Of a DNA stretch of 64,000 bases, positions 13,710 through 26,622 are shown one piece after another; position 1 is the first letter of the stretch, and the number at the start of each line of letters is the position of its first letter. The stretch is from positions 1 through 64,000 of the forward strand of contig NZ_JAARZC010000006.1 in NCBI RefSeq assembly GCF_014229095.1, given 5' to 3'. The stretch comes from Listeria cossartiae subsp. cayugensis. GTDB lineage: Bacteria; Bacillota; Bacilli; Lactobacillales; Listeriaceae. The notes below the pieces were generated by a model, which was not told the origin of the DNA, did not search any database, and saw only the letters and a list, made by a program, of their open reading frames with translations. Made by a program: the position numbers and the translations under genes.

Positions 13710-13732
13710 GTTCATTTAGTGAAGAGAAACGT

Positions 13733-13761
13733 TTGTGTTTTACGCGTTGGTACGTTAAAAT
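13733..13761 (+). promoter_or_regulatory. Promoter of the YerC-like gene
   Basis: TTGTGT (13733-13738) and TAAAAT (13756-13761) are 17 bases apart, with the start expected near 13768, 33 bases before the ATG. Confidence 0.55.
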
Positions 13762-13800
13762 ATGAAAGTAGGATATATGAGATTATTTGGAGGTAAAGAT

Positions 13801-14097
13801 ATGCAAATAGAGAAGTTGCGTGGACAAGGATTGGATGAATTCTTCCAAGGGATTTTAACGCTCGAGAATTTAGAAGAATGTTATGCTTTTTTTGATGATG
13901 TATGTACAGTGAATGAAATACAGTCCATGGCTCAACGTTTCCAAGTAGCAAAAATGCTTCATGATGGAAAAACATACAATGTAATTGAATCAGAAACTGG
14001 GGCAAGTACAGCAACTATTTCACGTGTAAAACGTTCACTTCATTACGGCAATGATATGTATGATGTCGTATTTTCAAGAATGACAAAGCCGGAATAA
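13801..14097 (+). CDS. YerC/YecD family TrpR-related DNA-binding protein
   Basis: A 98-residue protein of the YerC/YecD family, related to the Trp repressor fold. The helix-turn-helix region is toward the C-terminus: MAQRFQVAKMLHDGKTYN, then a recognition helix in ETGASTATISRVKRSL. This matches the TrpR-superfamily layout of two helices followed by a helix-turn-helix. The frame is open from 13762, but GGAGGT at 13789-13794 sets the ATG at 13801. The B. subtilis homologue also lies near pcrB-pcrA. Its ligand and targets are unknown to me. Confidence 0.88.
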   Translation: MQIEKLRGQGLDEFFQGILTLENLEECYAFFDDVCTVNEIQSMAQRFQVAKMLHDGKTYNVIESETGASTATISRVKRSLHYGNDMYDVVFSRMTKPE

Positions 14098-14115
14098 GAT
14101 TGGTAGGGATGGAAG

Positions 14116-14370
14116 TTGAAAAAATTTAATAGTAAAACCTATCAGATTGTGATCATTTCTATTCTTGCACTTGCAGTTATTTATTTTGTGATTAATATGA
14201 TTTCCACTGGTACCGGGCTTGATTTTTCTTTACTTTGGCACTGGGTCTTTATCATTTGTTTTATTTTTACGACACTTGCTAACGTTAGAGAAAAACGAGC
14301 GATTGGGACGGCGATTGGCCTCAGTGGAATTTTGATTTGTGTAACAAGCATTGTCCTTATGGCAATCTAA
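14116..14370 (+). CDS. Small two-helix membrane protein, unknown function
   Basis: An 84-residue protein read from TTG (14116) after AGGGATGGA. It has three hydrophobic stretches: residues about 8-27, 36-53 and 62-82, with short polar links, so two to three membrane passes are likely. It starts 18 bases after the YerC-like gene and probably shares its transcript. I recognise no family. Its place before the shared terminator and its steady codon use support a real gene. Confidence 0.7.
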   Translation: MKKFNSKTYQIVIISILALAVIYFVINMISTGTGLDFSLLWHWVFIICFIFTTLANVREKRAIGTAIGLSGILICVTSIVLMAI

Positions 14371-14408
14371 AAAAAGCAATTCGCTAAATTTAAGCGAATT
14401 GCTTTTTT
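14371..14408. terminator. Bidirectional terminator
   Basis: AAAAAGCAATTCGCT (14371-14385) pairs with AGCGAATTGCTTTTT (14393-14407) around a short AT loop. With A and T runs on both sides it can end the small membrane-protein transcript and the minus-strand symporter transcript. Confidence 0.9.
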
Positions 14409-14410
14409 TG

Positions 14411-15766
14411 TTAAAAGAGGAACTTGATTAAGCCAGTTGCTGAAAGAAAGACAAAGATAATCGCGATTGGCGCAATGTATTTAATAAGAAAGAGCCAAAT
14501 AATAAAGGCCTTTTTGCCAAAATGACTGCTCGCTGTAAATTCTTTTAACAATAATTCGCGCGGTAGCCGGTAGCCAACGAAAATAGCGATAAACAAAGCA
14601 CCAACTGGTAAAATGATATTCGATACAAGAAAATCTGCGGTATCAAAAATGCTTAATCCGAAAATCTGAACATCACTCCAAACACCGAAACTTAGCGCAC
14701 TTGGAATCGCTAGGACAACAATAACAAGCCCCATCCAAAGGCTCGCTTTTTTGCGGCTCATACCCGCATTCATGAGCGGTGCAACAGTCGCCTCCAGCAT
14801 CGAGAAACTAGATGTTAATGCGGCGAATAAAAACAAAATCAAGAAAATAATAAAGAATAATATTCCAAACGGCAACTGATTAAAAATCGACGGTAAAATA
14901 ACAAACAGCAATCCAGGTCCTGCATCTGGTGTAATATGAAACGAAAATGCAGCCGGGAAAATTGCTAAGCCAGCAAGAAGTGAAACAAACACATTCATAA
15001 GCGAAACGGAAATCGCGGACTGCGGTAAACTAACCGAACGATTCAAATAAGAACTATACGTCACCATGACCGAAATCCCCACACTAAGGGAGAAAAACGC
15101 CTGACCAAGCGTAATCAGAACTGTTTGAGCAGTAAAATGACTAAAATCTGGTCGTAAGAAAAATGTGACGCCTTCCATCGCACCAGGAAGTGTCAAAGAC
15201 CGGATGATTAAAACAATAAATAAAATAAATAAGGCCGGCATCATAAACTTGCTCATTTTTTCAATCCCACTAACAACCCCACGACTAATAACTAGGACGT
15301 TCAGCAAAATAAAGAAAATCGTCGCGCCCACTGATATCCATGGATTAGCAGTCGTCACTTGGAAGTCATGAAGCAAACTCACTTGATTTTCCCCAGCAAT
15401 CCCACCAACAAGCGTTTTAATTAAGTAAGTGATAATCCAACCACCCACGACGCTGTAAAATGAAAATAAAATACTCGCGCCAACTACGCCTAATTTTCCA
15501 AGTAAATTCCATTTTGTTCCAGGAGCGAGCGTTTTATAAGATTGAACCGCATCCCCACCAGAACCTCGACCAATCACAAATTCTGCAATCAAAAGTGGCA
15601 TGACAACAACGAGCGTTAAAATTAAAAACAATAAGAAAAATGCGCCACCTCCTGCAGTTGCAGCCACATAAGGCAGTTTCCAAATCGCACCAATTCCTAT
15701 TGCGGACCCAGCGGATGCTAAAATAAATCCGATTTTTGAGCCCCATTCTTCTCTGTTTTCTTGCAT
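14411..15766 (-). CDS. Neurotransmitter:sodium symporter family (NSS/SNF) transporter
   Basis: A 451-residue integral membrane protein of the NSS (SNF) family, which imports amino acids or similar solutes with sodium. The start carries the family hallmark in helix 1: EEWGSKIGFILASAGSAIG followed by IWKLPYVAATAGGGAFF, where the helix unwinds around the sodium and substrate sites. About eleven to twelve hydrophobic helices follow. It resembles the B. subtilis YhdH group. It stands alone, converging on the small membrane-protein gene and divergent from pcrB. Its substrate cannot be read from sequence. Confidence 0.92.
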   Translation of the reverse strand: MQENREEWGSKIGFILASAGSAIGIGAIWKLPYVAATAGGGAFFLLFLILTLVVVMPLLIAEFVIGRGSGGDAVQSYKTLAPGTKWNLLGKLGVVGASILFSFYSVVGGWIITYLIKTLVGGIAGENQVSLLHDFQVTTANPWISVGATIFFILLNVLVISRGVVSGIEKMSKFMMPALFILFIVLIIRSLTLPGAMEGVTFFLRPDFSHFTAQTVLITLGQAFFSLSVGISVMVTYSSYLNRSVSLPQSAISVSLMNVFVSLLAGLAIFPAAFSFHITPDAGPGLLFVILPSIFNQLPFGILFFIIFLILFLFAALTSSFSMLEATVAPLMNAGMSRKKASLWMGLVIVVLAIPSALSFGVWSDVQIFGLSIFDTADFLVSNIILPVGALFIAIFVGYRLPRELLLKEFTASSHFGKKAFIIWLFLIKYIAPIAIIFVFLSATGLIKFLF

Positions 15767-15830
15767 AATATCCCCATTTCCTTTTTTCTATGTAAGTACT
15801 CAGAAGTTAACATAAAATCAAATTTTACCC

Positions 15831-15859
15831 ATCATACCATAAAATAAAAGCTATCCCAA
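15831..15859 (-). promoter_or_regulatory. Promoter of the sodium symporter gene
   Basis: On the minus strand TTGGGA (15859-15854) and TATGAT (15836-15831) are 17 bases apart, about 65 bases upstream of the start codon. Confidence 0.45.
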
Positions 15860-15930
15860 CAACAACTGCTAAAAAAAGCTTAAAAAAAGTTAAAAATTTT
15901 GGTCGTAAGGGTGCGATGAAATGTAACTAA

Positions 15931-15939
15931 TGCTATAAT
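15931..15939 (+). promoter_or_regulatory. Extended -10 promoter of pcrB
   Basis: TGCTATAAT (15931-15939) is a perfect extended -10 element, 34 bases before the pcrB ATG. I see no good -35 element, which is usual for extended -10 promoters. Confidence 0.6.
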
Positions 15940-15972
15940 AAGATATCCCATTATAGAGACTTGGAGGAGCAA

Positions 15973-16650
15973 ATGAAGCATTTATTCAAGTTAGACCCAG
16001 CAAAGAATTTACCGACGAATGACCTCACGAAGCTCATCCATTCTGGAACCGATGGATTTATCATTGGCGGGACAGATAATATACAAATCGAAGCAGTTCA
16101 AAATCTGTATGAAGCATTAGTCGAAACAGACTTGCCGATTTTCCTTGAAGTAAGCGATGAATCCATGATTTTACCGGAAGCAGAACATTTTTTAATTCCT
16201 GTTGTGTTAAATACGGAAAATAGTCAGTGGACACATGGCTTACACAAGGAGCTAATCAAAGAAGTAGGCGATTTTATTCCTTGGAAGCGAGTCACATCAG
16301 AAGGTTATGTTATTTTAAATAAAGACGCCAAAGTGGCCCATTTAACGGAAGCTAAGACGGATTTAACCGATGAAGATATTGTTGCATATGCGCGTTTAGC
16401 AGAGAATATATTTCGTCTGCCGATTTTTTATGTTGAATATAGCGGCATGTACGGGGATCCTGAAGTCGCTAGGAAAGTAAGTGCAGTCTTAGGCGATACA
16501 AAGTTTTGGTATGGCGGCGGGATTCGTTCCAAAGAACAAGCAGCTGAGATGACGAAATACGCGGATACGATTATTGTCGGCAACATTATTTATGAAGATT
16601 TAGAAAAAGCACTCGAAACCGCCAGTATTTTTACAAAGAAAACGGTTTGA
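15973..16650 (+). CDS. pcrB: Heptaprenylglyceryl phosphate synthase PcrB
   Basis: PcrB is a TIM-barrel prenyltransferase that joins glycerol-1-phosphate to heptaprenyl diphosphate, making an ether lipid precursor in Bacillales. The protein has 225 residues. FIIGGTDNIQ near residue 31, YVEYSGMYGDP near 155 and FWYGGGIRSKEQA near 179 are the phosphate-binding loops of the GGGP synthase family. A TTG at 15961 opens the frame, but GGAGGA (15963-15968) points to the ATG at 15973. It is 64 bases ahead of pcrA, the order used in Bacillus. Confidence 0.94.
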   Translation: MKHLFKLDPAKNLPTNDLTKLIHSGTDGFIIGGTDNIQIEAVQNLYEALVETDLPIFLEVSDESMILPEAEHFLIPVVLNTENSQWTHGLHKELIKEVGDFIPWKRVTSEGYVILNKDAKVAHLTEAKTDLTDEDIVAYARLAENIFRLPIFYVEYSGMYGDPEVARKVSAVLGDTKFWYGGGIRSKEQAAEMTKYADTIIVGNIIYEDLEKALETASIFTKKTV

Positions 16651-16714
16651 TTATAAAGTGTAGTATGATAAAATAAGAACAAATGTTTGTATGGTGGTGT
16701 ATAGGAGAATGCAA

Positions 16715-18910
16715 TTGAATGCAAAAGAATTAGTTGACGGATTAAATCCAGAACAACGCAGAGCAGTAGAAAGTACAGAAGGACCTTTATTAATTATGGC
16801 TGGCGCCGGGAGTGGGAAAACACGTGTTTTGACTCACCGGATAGCTTATTTAGTGCGAGAACGTGGCGTGAATCCTTATAATATTTTAGCGATTACGTTT
16901 ACGAACAAAGCAGCTCGTGAAATGAAGTCACGGATTGGCAATTTAATGGGCGGAGAAGCGGAATCTATCTGGATTTCCACATTCCACTCGATGTGCGTAA
17001 GAATTTTACGTCGCGATATTGACCGGATTGGTTATGAACGTAATTTCACCATTTTAGATGGCGGCGACCAATTATCGGTTATTAAAGGCATTCTTAAAGA
17101 AAAAAATGTCGATCCGAAGAAGTTTGAGCCCCGAGGTATTTTGGCTTCGATTAGTAATGCCAAGAACGAACTTATTTCTGCGAGTGAATACATCAAAGAA
17201 GCAAGTGGTTTCTATGACAAAATGGTCGGCGAAGTCTATGAAAAATACGAAAAGAAACTCAAAAAGAACCAAGCACTCGATTTTGATGATTTAATCATGG
17301 TGACGATTCAATTATTTGAACGCGTACCAGATGTTTTAGAATATTATCAGCGCAAGTTTCAGTACATTCACGTGGATGAGTACCAAGATACTAACCACGC
17401 GCAATATTTACTTGTAAAACAACTTGCCTCTCGATTTAAAAATTTATGTGTCGTAGGTGACTCGGATCAATCTATTTATGGTTGGCGCGGGGCGGACATT
17501 AGTAATATTATGTCCTTCGAAAAAGATTACCCCAATGCGAAAACCATTTTATTAGAAGAGAATTATCGTTCGACCAAACGAATTTTAGAAGCGGCGAACC
17601 GAGTTATCGAAAACAACGGTAATCGTAAACCGAAAAATCTTTGGACTAGCAATGCAGAAGGTAAAAAGATTTTTTACCATAAAGCACTCACGGAAAAAGA
17701 AGAAGCAGCTTACGTTGTTATGAAAATTCAAGAAGAAGTAAATAATTCCAGTCGTCCACTTTCTGACTTTGCGATTCTTTATAGAACTAACGCGCAGTCC
17801 CGTGTAATGGAAGAATATTTCATGAAGTCGAATATGGCTTATACGATGGTCGGTGGCACGAAGTTCTATGACAGAAAAGAAATCAAAGACATTTTAGCGT
17901 ATTTGCGTCTGATTAGTAATAACGAAGATGATATTAGTTTGACACGTATCATTAACGTACCAAAACGCGGCGTTGGACCAGGCACATTAGAAAAACTGAA
18001 TAATGTTGCGACCACTTATGATTTAAGCTTATTTGAAGTCCTTAACCGCATCGAATTAGCGGGGATTTCTCCTAAAATAAGCAAAGACTTAGTTGCCTTC
18101 CATGATTTGGTTCGCGGCTTCACGCAAATGCAAGATTTCTTGTCCGTAACGGAACTCGTAGAAGAAATCCTTGAAAAAACAGGCTACCGCGCCATGTTGA
18201 AAAACGAACGAACAATCGAAGCACAAACTCGCTTAGAAAATATCGATGAGTTTTTATCCGTAACGCAAAACTTTGAAAAGGAAAATGACGATAAAACATT
18301 GATTGCCTTTTTAACAGACTTGGCACTTGTTGCGGACGTAGATAAACTAGAAGAAGATAATGAAGAGCAAAACGGAGCAGTTACACTGATGACGCTTCAC
18401 TCTGCCAAAGGACTAGAATTTCCAGTTGTCTTTTTAGTTGGTATGGAAGAAGGGATTTTCCCACATTCCAGAGCGATTTATGAAGAGGACGAAATGGAAG
18501 AGGAACGCCGTCTTGCTTATGTTGGTATTACGAGAGCGGAAGAAGAACTTTTCCTAACGAGCGCGTATTCACGGATGCTTTACGGTCGCCCATCATCCAA
18601 CCAAGAATCTCGTTTTATCGGAGAAATCCCACGCGATTTACTAGAATTAGGAAACGAAAATAAACTAAAAGCAGACAAACCTTATGCCAGACCACGGATG
18701 CCGCAAAAAGCAACAACTGCGTACAAATCCTCGGGAGCAGAAACACTTGGCTGGACAGTCGGCGATAAAGCAAGTCATAAAAAATGGGGCGTAGGAACAG
18801 TCGTAAGCGTCAAAGGGGAAGGCAGCGGAATGGAACTTGATATTGCATTCCCAAGCCCAACTGGCGTCAAACGATTGCTCGCAGAATTTGCGCCAATTGA
18901 AAAAGTATAA
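16715..18910 (+). CDS. pcrA: ATP-dependent DNA helicase PcrA (UvrD family)
   Basis: PcrA is the essential superfamily 1A 3'-5' helicase of Gram-positives, acting in repair, plasmid replication and clearing of transcription conflicts. Walker A AGAGSGKT is at residues 29-36, the Walker B VDEYQDTN and [14 protein letters not shown] lie in the first half, and [14 protein letters not shown] and [11 protein letters not shown] in the second. The last 50 residues ([19 protein letters not shown] onward) form the Tudor-like RNA-polymerase-binding tail. Upstream ATGs at 16691 and 16709 are badly spaced; AGGAG at 16703-16707 is seven bases before TTG 16715, giving a 731-residue protein. Confidence 0.96.
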   Translation: MNAKELVDGLNPEQRRAVESTEGPLLIMAGAGSGKTRVLTHRIAYLVRERGVNPYNILAITFTNKAAREMKSRIGNLMGGEAESIWISTFHSMCVRILRRDIDRIGYERNFTILDGGDQLSVIKGILKEKNVDPKKFEPRGILASISNAKNELISASEYIKEASGFYDKMVGEVYEKYEKKLKKNQALDFDDLIMVTIQLFERVPDVLEYYQRKFQYIHVDEYQDTNHAQYLLVKQLASRFKNLCVVGDSDQSIYGWRGADISNIMSFEKDYPNAKTILLEENYRSTKRILEAANRVIENNGNRKPKNLWTSNAEGKKIFYHKALTEKEEAAYVVMKIQEEVNNSSRPLSDFAILYRTNAQSRVMEEYFMKSNMAYTMVGGTKFYDRKEIKDILAYLRLISNNEDDISLTRIINVPKRGVGPGTLEKLNNVATTYDLSLFEVLNRIELAGISPKISKDLVAFHDLVRGFTQMQDFLSVTELVEEILEKTGYRAMLKNERTIEAQTRLENIDEFLSVTQNFEKENDDKTLIAFLTDLALVADVDKLEEDNEEQNGAVTLMTLHSAKGLEFPVVFLVGMEEGIFPHSRAIYEEDEMEEERRLAYVGITRAEEELFLTSAYSRMLYGRPSSNQESRFIGEIPRDLLELGNENKLKADKPYARPRMPQKATTAYKSSGAETLGWTVGDKASHKKWGVGTVVSVKGEGSGMELDIAFPSPTGVKRLLAEFAPIEKV

Positions 18911-18929
18911 ATTTGGAAAAAGCAGGTGA

Positions 18930-22063
<3,134 letters not shown>

Positions 22064-22120
22064 TAAAAAACAATGCGAATTGTTCTTTCCTGTTGTATAA
22101 TTATGCAGGAGAGGACAGTT

Positions 22121-22165
22121 CTTCCCATTTTTAACAGGCGGGAAGTACTACCGCGTAGAAAGTAC
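22121..22165 (+). promoter_or_regulatory. Structured leader upstream of gatC
   Basis: Two hairpins can form before gatC. CTTCCC (22121-22126) pairs with GGGAAG (22140-22145) around 13 bases. GTAC-TAC (22145-22151) can pair with GTA-GTAC (22155-22165) with a bulge. A TATAAT at 22096-22101 could be the -10 element, giving a leader of about 80 bases. No T tract follows. Role unknown. Confidence 0.4.
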
Positions 22166-22187
22166 CACTAAAAAGGAGGATGGCATT

Positions 22188-22481
22188 TTGTCAAATATAT
22201 CAAAAGAAACCGTAGAAAAAGTAGCAAATCTTGCCAAATTAGAAGTATCAGAAACAGAAGCAACTGCTTTCGCTGGTCAGCTTGGTAAAATTATTGAGCT
22301 AGTAGAGCAATTAAATACTTTAGATACAACGAATGTAGAACCTACCAGCCATGCAATTGAAGTATCGAATGTATTACGAGAAGATGTGGCAACAAAAGGG
22401 CTTGACCGTAGAGAAGTACTAAAGAATGCGCCAGATGAGCAAGACGGCATGTTCAAAGTACCAACAATTATGGAACAATAA
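22188..22481 (+). CDS. gatC: Asp/Glu-tRNA amidotransferase subunit GatC
   Basis: GatC is the small (97-residue) subunit that holds GatA and GatB together in the amidotransferase that converts Glu-tRNA(Gln), and where needed Asp-tRNA(Asn), to the correct amide form. The sequence has the GatC pattern: VEKVANLAKLEVSETEA near the start and the LDTTNVEPTSHA segment. It starts with TTG after AAGGAGG. The gene opens the gatCAB operon, 124 bases after camS. Confidence 0.95.
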   Translation: MSNISKETVEKVANLAKLEVSETEATAFAGQLGKIIELVEQLNTLDTTNVEPTSHAIEVSNVLREDVATKGLDRREVLKNAPDEQDGMFKVPTIMEQ

Positions 22482-22505
22482 AAGTAGCTAAGGAGGGAAT
22501 TTATT

Positions 22506-23957
22506 TTGGGTTTATTTGATTTTTCAGTAAAAGAACTACACGATAAATTAGTAAAAAAAGAAATTACACCATTTGATTTAGTATCAGAATCATTCAACCG
22601 AATTGAATCCGTAGAGGACAAAGTTGGCTCCTTTATCACGTTAAATAAAGAAGCAGCATTTGATGTAGCGGAAGAGCTTGGAGATGCTGGCATAGATCCT
22701 AACAACATGCTTGCAGGACTTCCAATCGGGATTAAAGATAATATCGTTACTAAAAGCCTGCGCACAACAGCAGCAAGTAAAATTTTAGAAAACTTCGATC
22801 CAATTTACGATGCAACAGTTGTTTCTAAATTGAAAAGTGCGCAAACAATCAATATCGGAAAATTAAACATGGATGAATTCGCGATGGGTTCCTCTACAGA
22901 AACATCGTATTTCCACAAAACATTTAACCCATGGGATTTATCAAGAGTTCCTGGTGGTTCTTCAGGTGGTAGTGCATCCGCAGTTGCAGCCGGCGAAGTG
23001 TTATTCTCGCTTGGTAGTGATACTGGTGGATCAATTCGCCAACCAGCAGCTTTTTGTGGGGTAGTCGGAATGAAACCTACATATGGCCGTGTATCTCGTT
23101 TTGGTTTAATTGCCTTTGCATCTTCATTAGACCAAATCGGCCCAATTACTAAAAATGTAGAAGATAATGCATATTTACTAGAAGCGATTTCTGGTTTAGA
23201 TGCAAACGATTCTACGTCTATTAACCAACCAGTAGAACGTTTCTCAGATAGCTTAACTGGCGACATCAAAGGCTTACGCATTGGTGTTCCAAAAGAATAT
23301 CTTGCGGAAGGCGTTGACCCTGGCGTTAAACAAGCTGTATTAGATGCCCTTAAAACACTCGAAAAACTTGGCGCTACTTGGGATGAAGTTTCTTTACCTC
23401 ATTCTGAATACGGTGTAGCAAGTTACTATATTTTAGCATCTAGTGAAGCATCTTCTAACCTTTCTCGCTTTGACGGCGTTCGTTACGGATATCGTTCTCC
23501 AAACGCGACTACTTTAGAAGAACTTTATACTAAAACTCGTTCTGAAGGCTTTGGCGATGAAGTAAAACGTCGTATTATGCTTGGAACATATGCGTTAAGC
23601 TCTGGTTATTACGACGCATACTACAAAAAAGCGCAACAAGCACGTACATTAATTAAACAAGATTTCGTTAACGTATTTGAAAACTACGATGTAATTATCG
23701 GACCAAGTTCTCCGACAACAGCTTTCAAAATTGACGGCATGATTAATGATCCAATTACAATGTATTCCAATGATATTTTAACTGTTCCGATTAACTTAGC
23801 CGGCGTACCAGCTATTTCTGTTCCTTGTGGATTCTCAGATGGCTTACCAGTAGGCTTACAAATTATCGGTAACTACTTTGAAGAATCATTATTATACAAA
23901 GTAGCACATGCATTTGAACAAGAAACAACATTCCATAAAGAAAAACCAAACTTATAG
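22506..23957 (+). CDS. gatA: Asp/Glu-tRNA amidotransferase subunit GatA
   Basis: GatA is the amidase subunit that hydrolyses glutamine and sends ammonia to GatB. The 483-residue protein has the amidase signature: the lysine in GIKDNIVT near residue 79, the [15 protein letters not shown] loop near 153, and the nucleophile serine in [12 protein letters not shown] near 175-180, together the Ser-cisSer-Lys triad. The start is TTG at 22506 after GGAGGGA. It is 24 bases from gatC and 11 from gatB. Confidence 0.97.
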   Translation: MGLFDFSVKELHDKLVKKEITPFDLVSESFNRIESVEDKVGSFITLNKEAAFDVAEELGDAGIDPNNMLAGLPIGIKDNIVTKSLRTTAASKILENFDPIYDATVVSKLKSAQTINIGKLNMDEFAMGSSTETSYFHKTFNPWDLSRVPGGSSGGSASAVAAGEVLFSLGSDTGGSIRQPAAFCGVVGMKPTYGRVSRFGLIAFASSLDQIGPITKNVEDNAYLLEAISGLDANDSTSINQPVERFSDSLTGDIKGLRIGVPKEYLAEGVDPGVKQAVLDALKTLEKLGATWDEVSLPHSEYGVASYYILASSEASSNLSRFDGVRYGYRSPNATTLEELYTKTRSEGFGDEVKRRIMLGTYALSSGYYDAYYKKAQQARTLIKQDFVNVFENYDVIIGPSSPTTAFKIDGMINDPITMYSNDILTVPINLAGVPAISVPCGFSDGLPVGLQIIGNYFEESLLYKVAHAFEQETTFHKEKPNL

Positions 23958-23968
23958 GAGGCGTAGCA

Positions 23969-25399
23969 ATGAATTTTGAAACAGTTATTGGACTTGAGGT
24001 TCACGTAGAGTTAAAAACCAATTCAAAAATATTTTCTTCTGCGCCAGCTCATTTTGGAGCAGAACCAAATACAAATACAACCGTGGTAGACTTAGGTATG
24101 CCAGGTGTTTTACCAGTTTTAAATAAACGCGCTGTAGAATTCGGTATGAAAGCAGCGATGGCAATCAACTGCGAAATTGCGGAACATACAAAATTCGATC
24201 GCAAAAACTATTTCTATCCAGATAATCCCAAAGCATACCAAATTTCCCAGTTCGATAAACCAATTGGGGAGCACGGCTGGATTGAAATCGAAGTTGGCGG
24301 TAAAAAGAAAAAAATCGGTATCACTCGCCTTCATTTAGAAGAAGATGCTGGTAAAAATACCCATACTTCTCACGGTTATTCATTGGTGGATATTAACCGT
24401 CAAGGAACACCACTCATCGAAATCGTTTCTGAACCAGACATTCGCTCTGCAGAAGAAGCTTATGCCTACTTGGAAAAACTAAAATCAATCATTCAATACA
24501 CTGGCGTATCCGATGTGAAAATGGAAGAAGGTTCGATGCGTTGTGATGCCAACATTTCTATCCGCCCAGTTGGACGCGAAGAATTTGGCGTGAAAACCGA
24601 ACTTAAAAACCTCAACTCATTTAACAACGTGCGTAAAGGTATCGAATATGAAGAAAAACGCCAAGCAGAGGTACTTCTTTCTGGTGGCATTATCGAACAA
24701 GAAACACGTCGTTTTGAAGAAGCAACTGGAAAAACTTCCTTGATGCGTATCAAAGAAGGATCCGATGATTATCGTTATTTCCCAGAGCCAGACTTAGTAG
24801 ATTTATTTATTGATGAAGCTTGGAAAGAACGTATTCGTGCAGAAATTCCTGAACTTCCAGATAAACGCCAAATTCGTTATATTAACGATCTTGGTTTACC
24901 TGCATACGATGCAATGGTGCTTACCCTAACAAAAGAAATGTCTGATTTCTTTGAAGCAACTCTTGCAGCTGGAGCGGATGCTAAACAAGCGTCTAACTGG
25001 CTAATGGGTGAAGTTTCCGCTTACTTAAATGCAGAACAAAAAGAACTGCACGAAACAGGCTTAACACCAGAAAACTTAGCAGGTATGATTAAATTAATCG
25101 AAGCCGGCACAATTTCCTCTAAAATCGCCAAGAAAGTTTTCCGTGAATTAGCGCAAAATGGCGGCGATGCAGAGCAAGTTGTTAAAGACAAAGGACTTGT
25201 TCAAATTTCCGATGAAGGAGCTTTACGCACAATCATTGGTGAAATTTTAGATAAAAATGAACAATCTATCGTTGACTTTAAAAATGGTAAAGACCGTGCT
25301 GTTGGATTCTTAATTGGTCAGGTAATGAAAGCAACAAAAGGCCAAGCAAATCCACCAATGGCGAACAAACTATTATTAGAAGAAATGAACAAACGCTAA
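23969..25399 (+). CDS. gatB: Asp/Glu-tRNA amidotransferase subunit GatB
   Basis: GatB binds the misacylated tRNA and phosphorylates the Glu or Asp side chain before amidation. The 476-residue protein has the family start ([20 protein letters not shown]), the [18 protein letters not shown] motif near residue 74, and a C-terminal tRNA-binding YqeY-like domain from about residue 325. GGAGG precedes the ATG. It closes the gatCAB operon and is followed by an inverted repeat. Confidence 0.97.
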   Translation: MNFETVIGLEVHVELKTNSKIFSSAPAHFGAEPNTNTTVVDLGMPGVLPVLNKRAVEFGMKAAMAINCEIAEHTKFDRKNYFYPDNPKAYQISQFDKPIGEHGWIEIEVGGKKKKIGITRLHLEEDAGKNTHTSHGYSLVDINRQGTPLIEIVSEPDIRSAEEAYAYLEKLKSIIQYTGVSDVKMEEGSMRCDANISIRPVGREEFGVKTELKNLNSFNNVRKGIEYEEKRQAEVLLSGGIIEQETRRFEEATGKTSLMRIKEGSDDYRYFPEPDLVDLFIDEAWKERIRAEIPELPDKRQIRYINDLGLPAYDAMVLTLTKEMSDFFEATLAAGADAKQASNWLMGEVSAYLNAEQKELHETGLTPENLAGMIKLIEAGTISSKIAKKVFRELAQNGGDAEQVVKDKGLVQISDEGALRTIIGEILDKNEQSIVDFKNGKDRAVGFLIGQVMKATKGQANPPMANKLLLEEMNKR

Positions 25400-25403
25400 A
25401 AAG

Positions 25404-25440
25404 CAAGCAGTGAGGCATTTCGCTTCACTGCTTGTATTTA
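25404..25440 (+). terminator. Probable terminator of the gatCAB operon
   Basis: CAAGCAGTGA (25404-25413) pairs perfectly with TCACTGCTTG (25425-25434). The tail is only TATTTATT, so it is weaker than the other terminators here. Confidence 0.65.
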
Positions 25441-25461
25441 TTAGGAATTTATGGCGAAATT

Positions 25462-25470
25462 TGCTATAAT
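25462..25470 (+). promoter_or_regulatory. Extended -10 promoter of dagK
   Basis: TGCTATAAT (25462-25470) is a perfect extended -10 element, giving a leader of about 65 bases to dagK. Confidence 0.55.
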
Positions 25471-25541
25471 ATTACTATCATGTGTCAAAACGCGCTTTTC
25501 TTTTGAACAACGCTGTTTGAGTGAAGGAGAGGACGAACATA

Positions 25542-26474
25542 ATGCAAAAACACGCTCGAGTTATTTATAATCCCACATCTGGAAGAGAAATCATTAAGAA
25601 AAATCTTGCAGATGTCCTTTCGATATTAGAGGAAGCGGGCTATGTAACGTCTGCACACGCAACTACTGCAGAACCAGATGACGCCAAACGCGCTGCCGAA
25701 GAAGCTGTAAGAGATCGATTTGATTTAGTCGTAGCAGCTGGTGGAGATGGAACCATTAATGAAGTCATTAACGGGATTGCAGAAAAAGAATATCGCCCCA
25801 AAGTAGGGATTATACCAACCGGGACAACCAATGATTTTGCAAGAGCCTTACATGTTCCTAGAGACGTGATAAAAGCAACGAAGATTATAGCAGCTGGTCA
25901 AAGTGTAGCAATGGATATAGGTAAAGCAAATGAAACGTATTTTATTAATATTGGAGGCGGCGGTCGGTTAACCGAACTTACCTACGACGTTCCTAGCCGA
26001 TTAAAAACAATGCTTGGACAACTTGCTTATTATTTAAAAGGAATTGAAATGTTACCTTCCTTGAAAGCAACTAAAGTAAAAGTAGAATACGATCAAGGTA
26101 TTTTTGAAGGCGAAGTAATGTTTTTCCTATTAGGATTAACGAATTCTATCGGAGGCTTCGAAAAAATTGCTCCAGATGCTAAGCTAGATGATGGTAAATT
26201 TTCGCTTATTATTGTAAAAAAAGTTAATTTGGCAGAATTTATCCGTTTAGTCACATTAGCGCTTAGAGGCGATCATATTAAAGAACCAAATGTCATCTAT
26301 GTTAAATCCGAAAAAGTAATTGTCCACTCAGAGGACAAAATGTTAATTAACCTTGACGGTGAGCTTGGTGGGGAAACCCCAATGGCATTCCGCAATTTAA
26401 AACAACATATTGAATTTTTCGCAAGTGTGGATGATATCCCTGCAACCGATTTATTCATAAAAGAAAATAGCTAA
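25542..26474 (+). CDS. dagK: Diacylglycerol kinase DagK (lipid kinase, DgkB type)
   Basis: A soluble lipid kinase that phosphorylates diacylglycerol, recycling the diacylglycerol released during lipoteichoic acid synthesis. The 310-residue protein has the DAGK catalytic signature: ARVIYNPTSGRE at the start, AAGGDGTINEVINGI near residue 66 and IPTGTTNDFARAL near 92. The frame opens at GTG 25521, but AAGGAGAGG lies just upstream of the ATG at 25542. It has its own promoter and terminator; in B. subtilis the homologue also follows gatB. Confidence 0.94.
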   Translation: MQKHARVIYNPTSGREIIKKNLADVLSILEEAGYVTSAHATTAEPDDAKRAAEEAVRDRFDLVVAAGGDGTINEVINGIAEKEYRPKVGIIPTGTTNDFARALHVPRDVIKATKIIAAGQSVAMDIGKANETYFINIGGGGRLTELTYDVPSRLKTMLGQLAYYLKGIEMLPSLKATKVKVEYDQGIFEGEVMFFLLGLTNSIGGFEKIAPDAKLDDGKFSLIIVKKVNLAEFIRLVTLALRGDHIKEPNVIYVKSEKVIVHSEDKMLINLDGELGGETPMAFRNLKQHIEFFASVDDIPATDLFIKENS

Positions 26475-26502
26475 AAACTGCCCAGCTTGGTAGTTTTTTT
26501 CT
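26473..26502 (+). terminator. Rho-independent terminator of dagK
   Basis: AAAAACTGCC (26473-26482) pairs with GGTAGTTTTT (26489-26498), with one G-U pair, around CAGCTT and continues into T. Confidence 0.85.
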
Positions 26503-26560
26503 TTTAGCCTAAACGTCCTAATTGCAACATAGTAAAAAGGATGTAATTATTGTTAGTTAT

Positions 26561-26589
26561 TTGTCTTATTTGCTTAAAACAAGTATAAT
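26561..26589 (+). promoter_or_regulatory. Promoter of the anchored-protein gene
   Basis: TTGTCT (26561-26566) and a perfect TATAAT (26584-26589) are 17 bases apart, with the start near 26596. Confidence 0.7.
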
Positions 26590-26622
26590 AAGTAGTCTGA
26601 CAAGAAATGAGGTGAATGCGAT

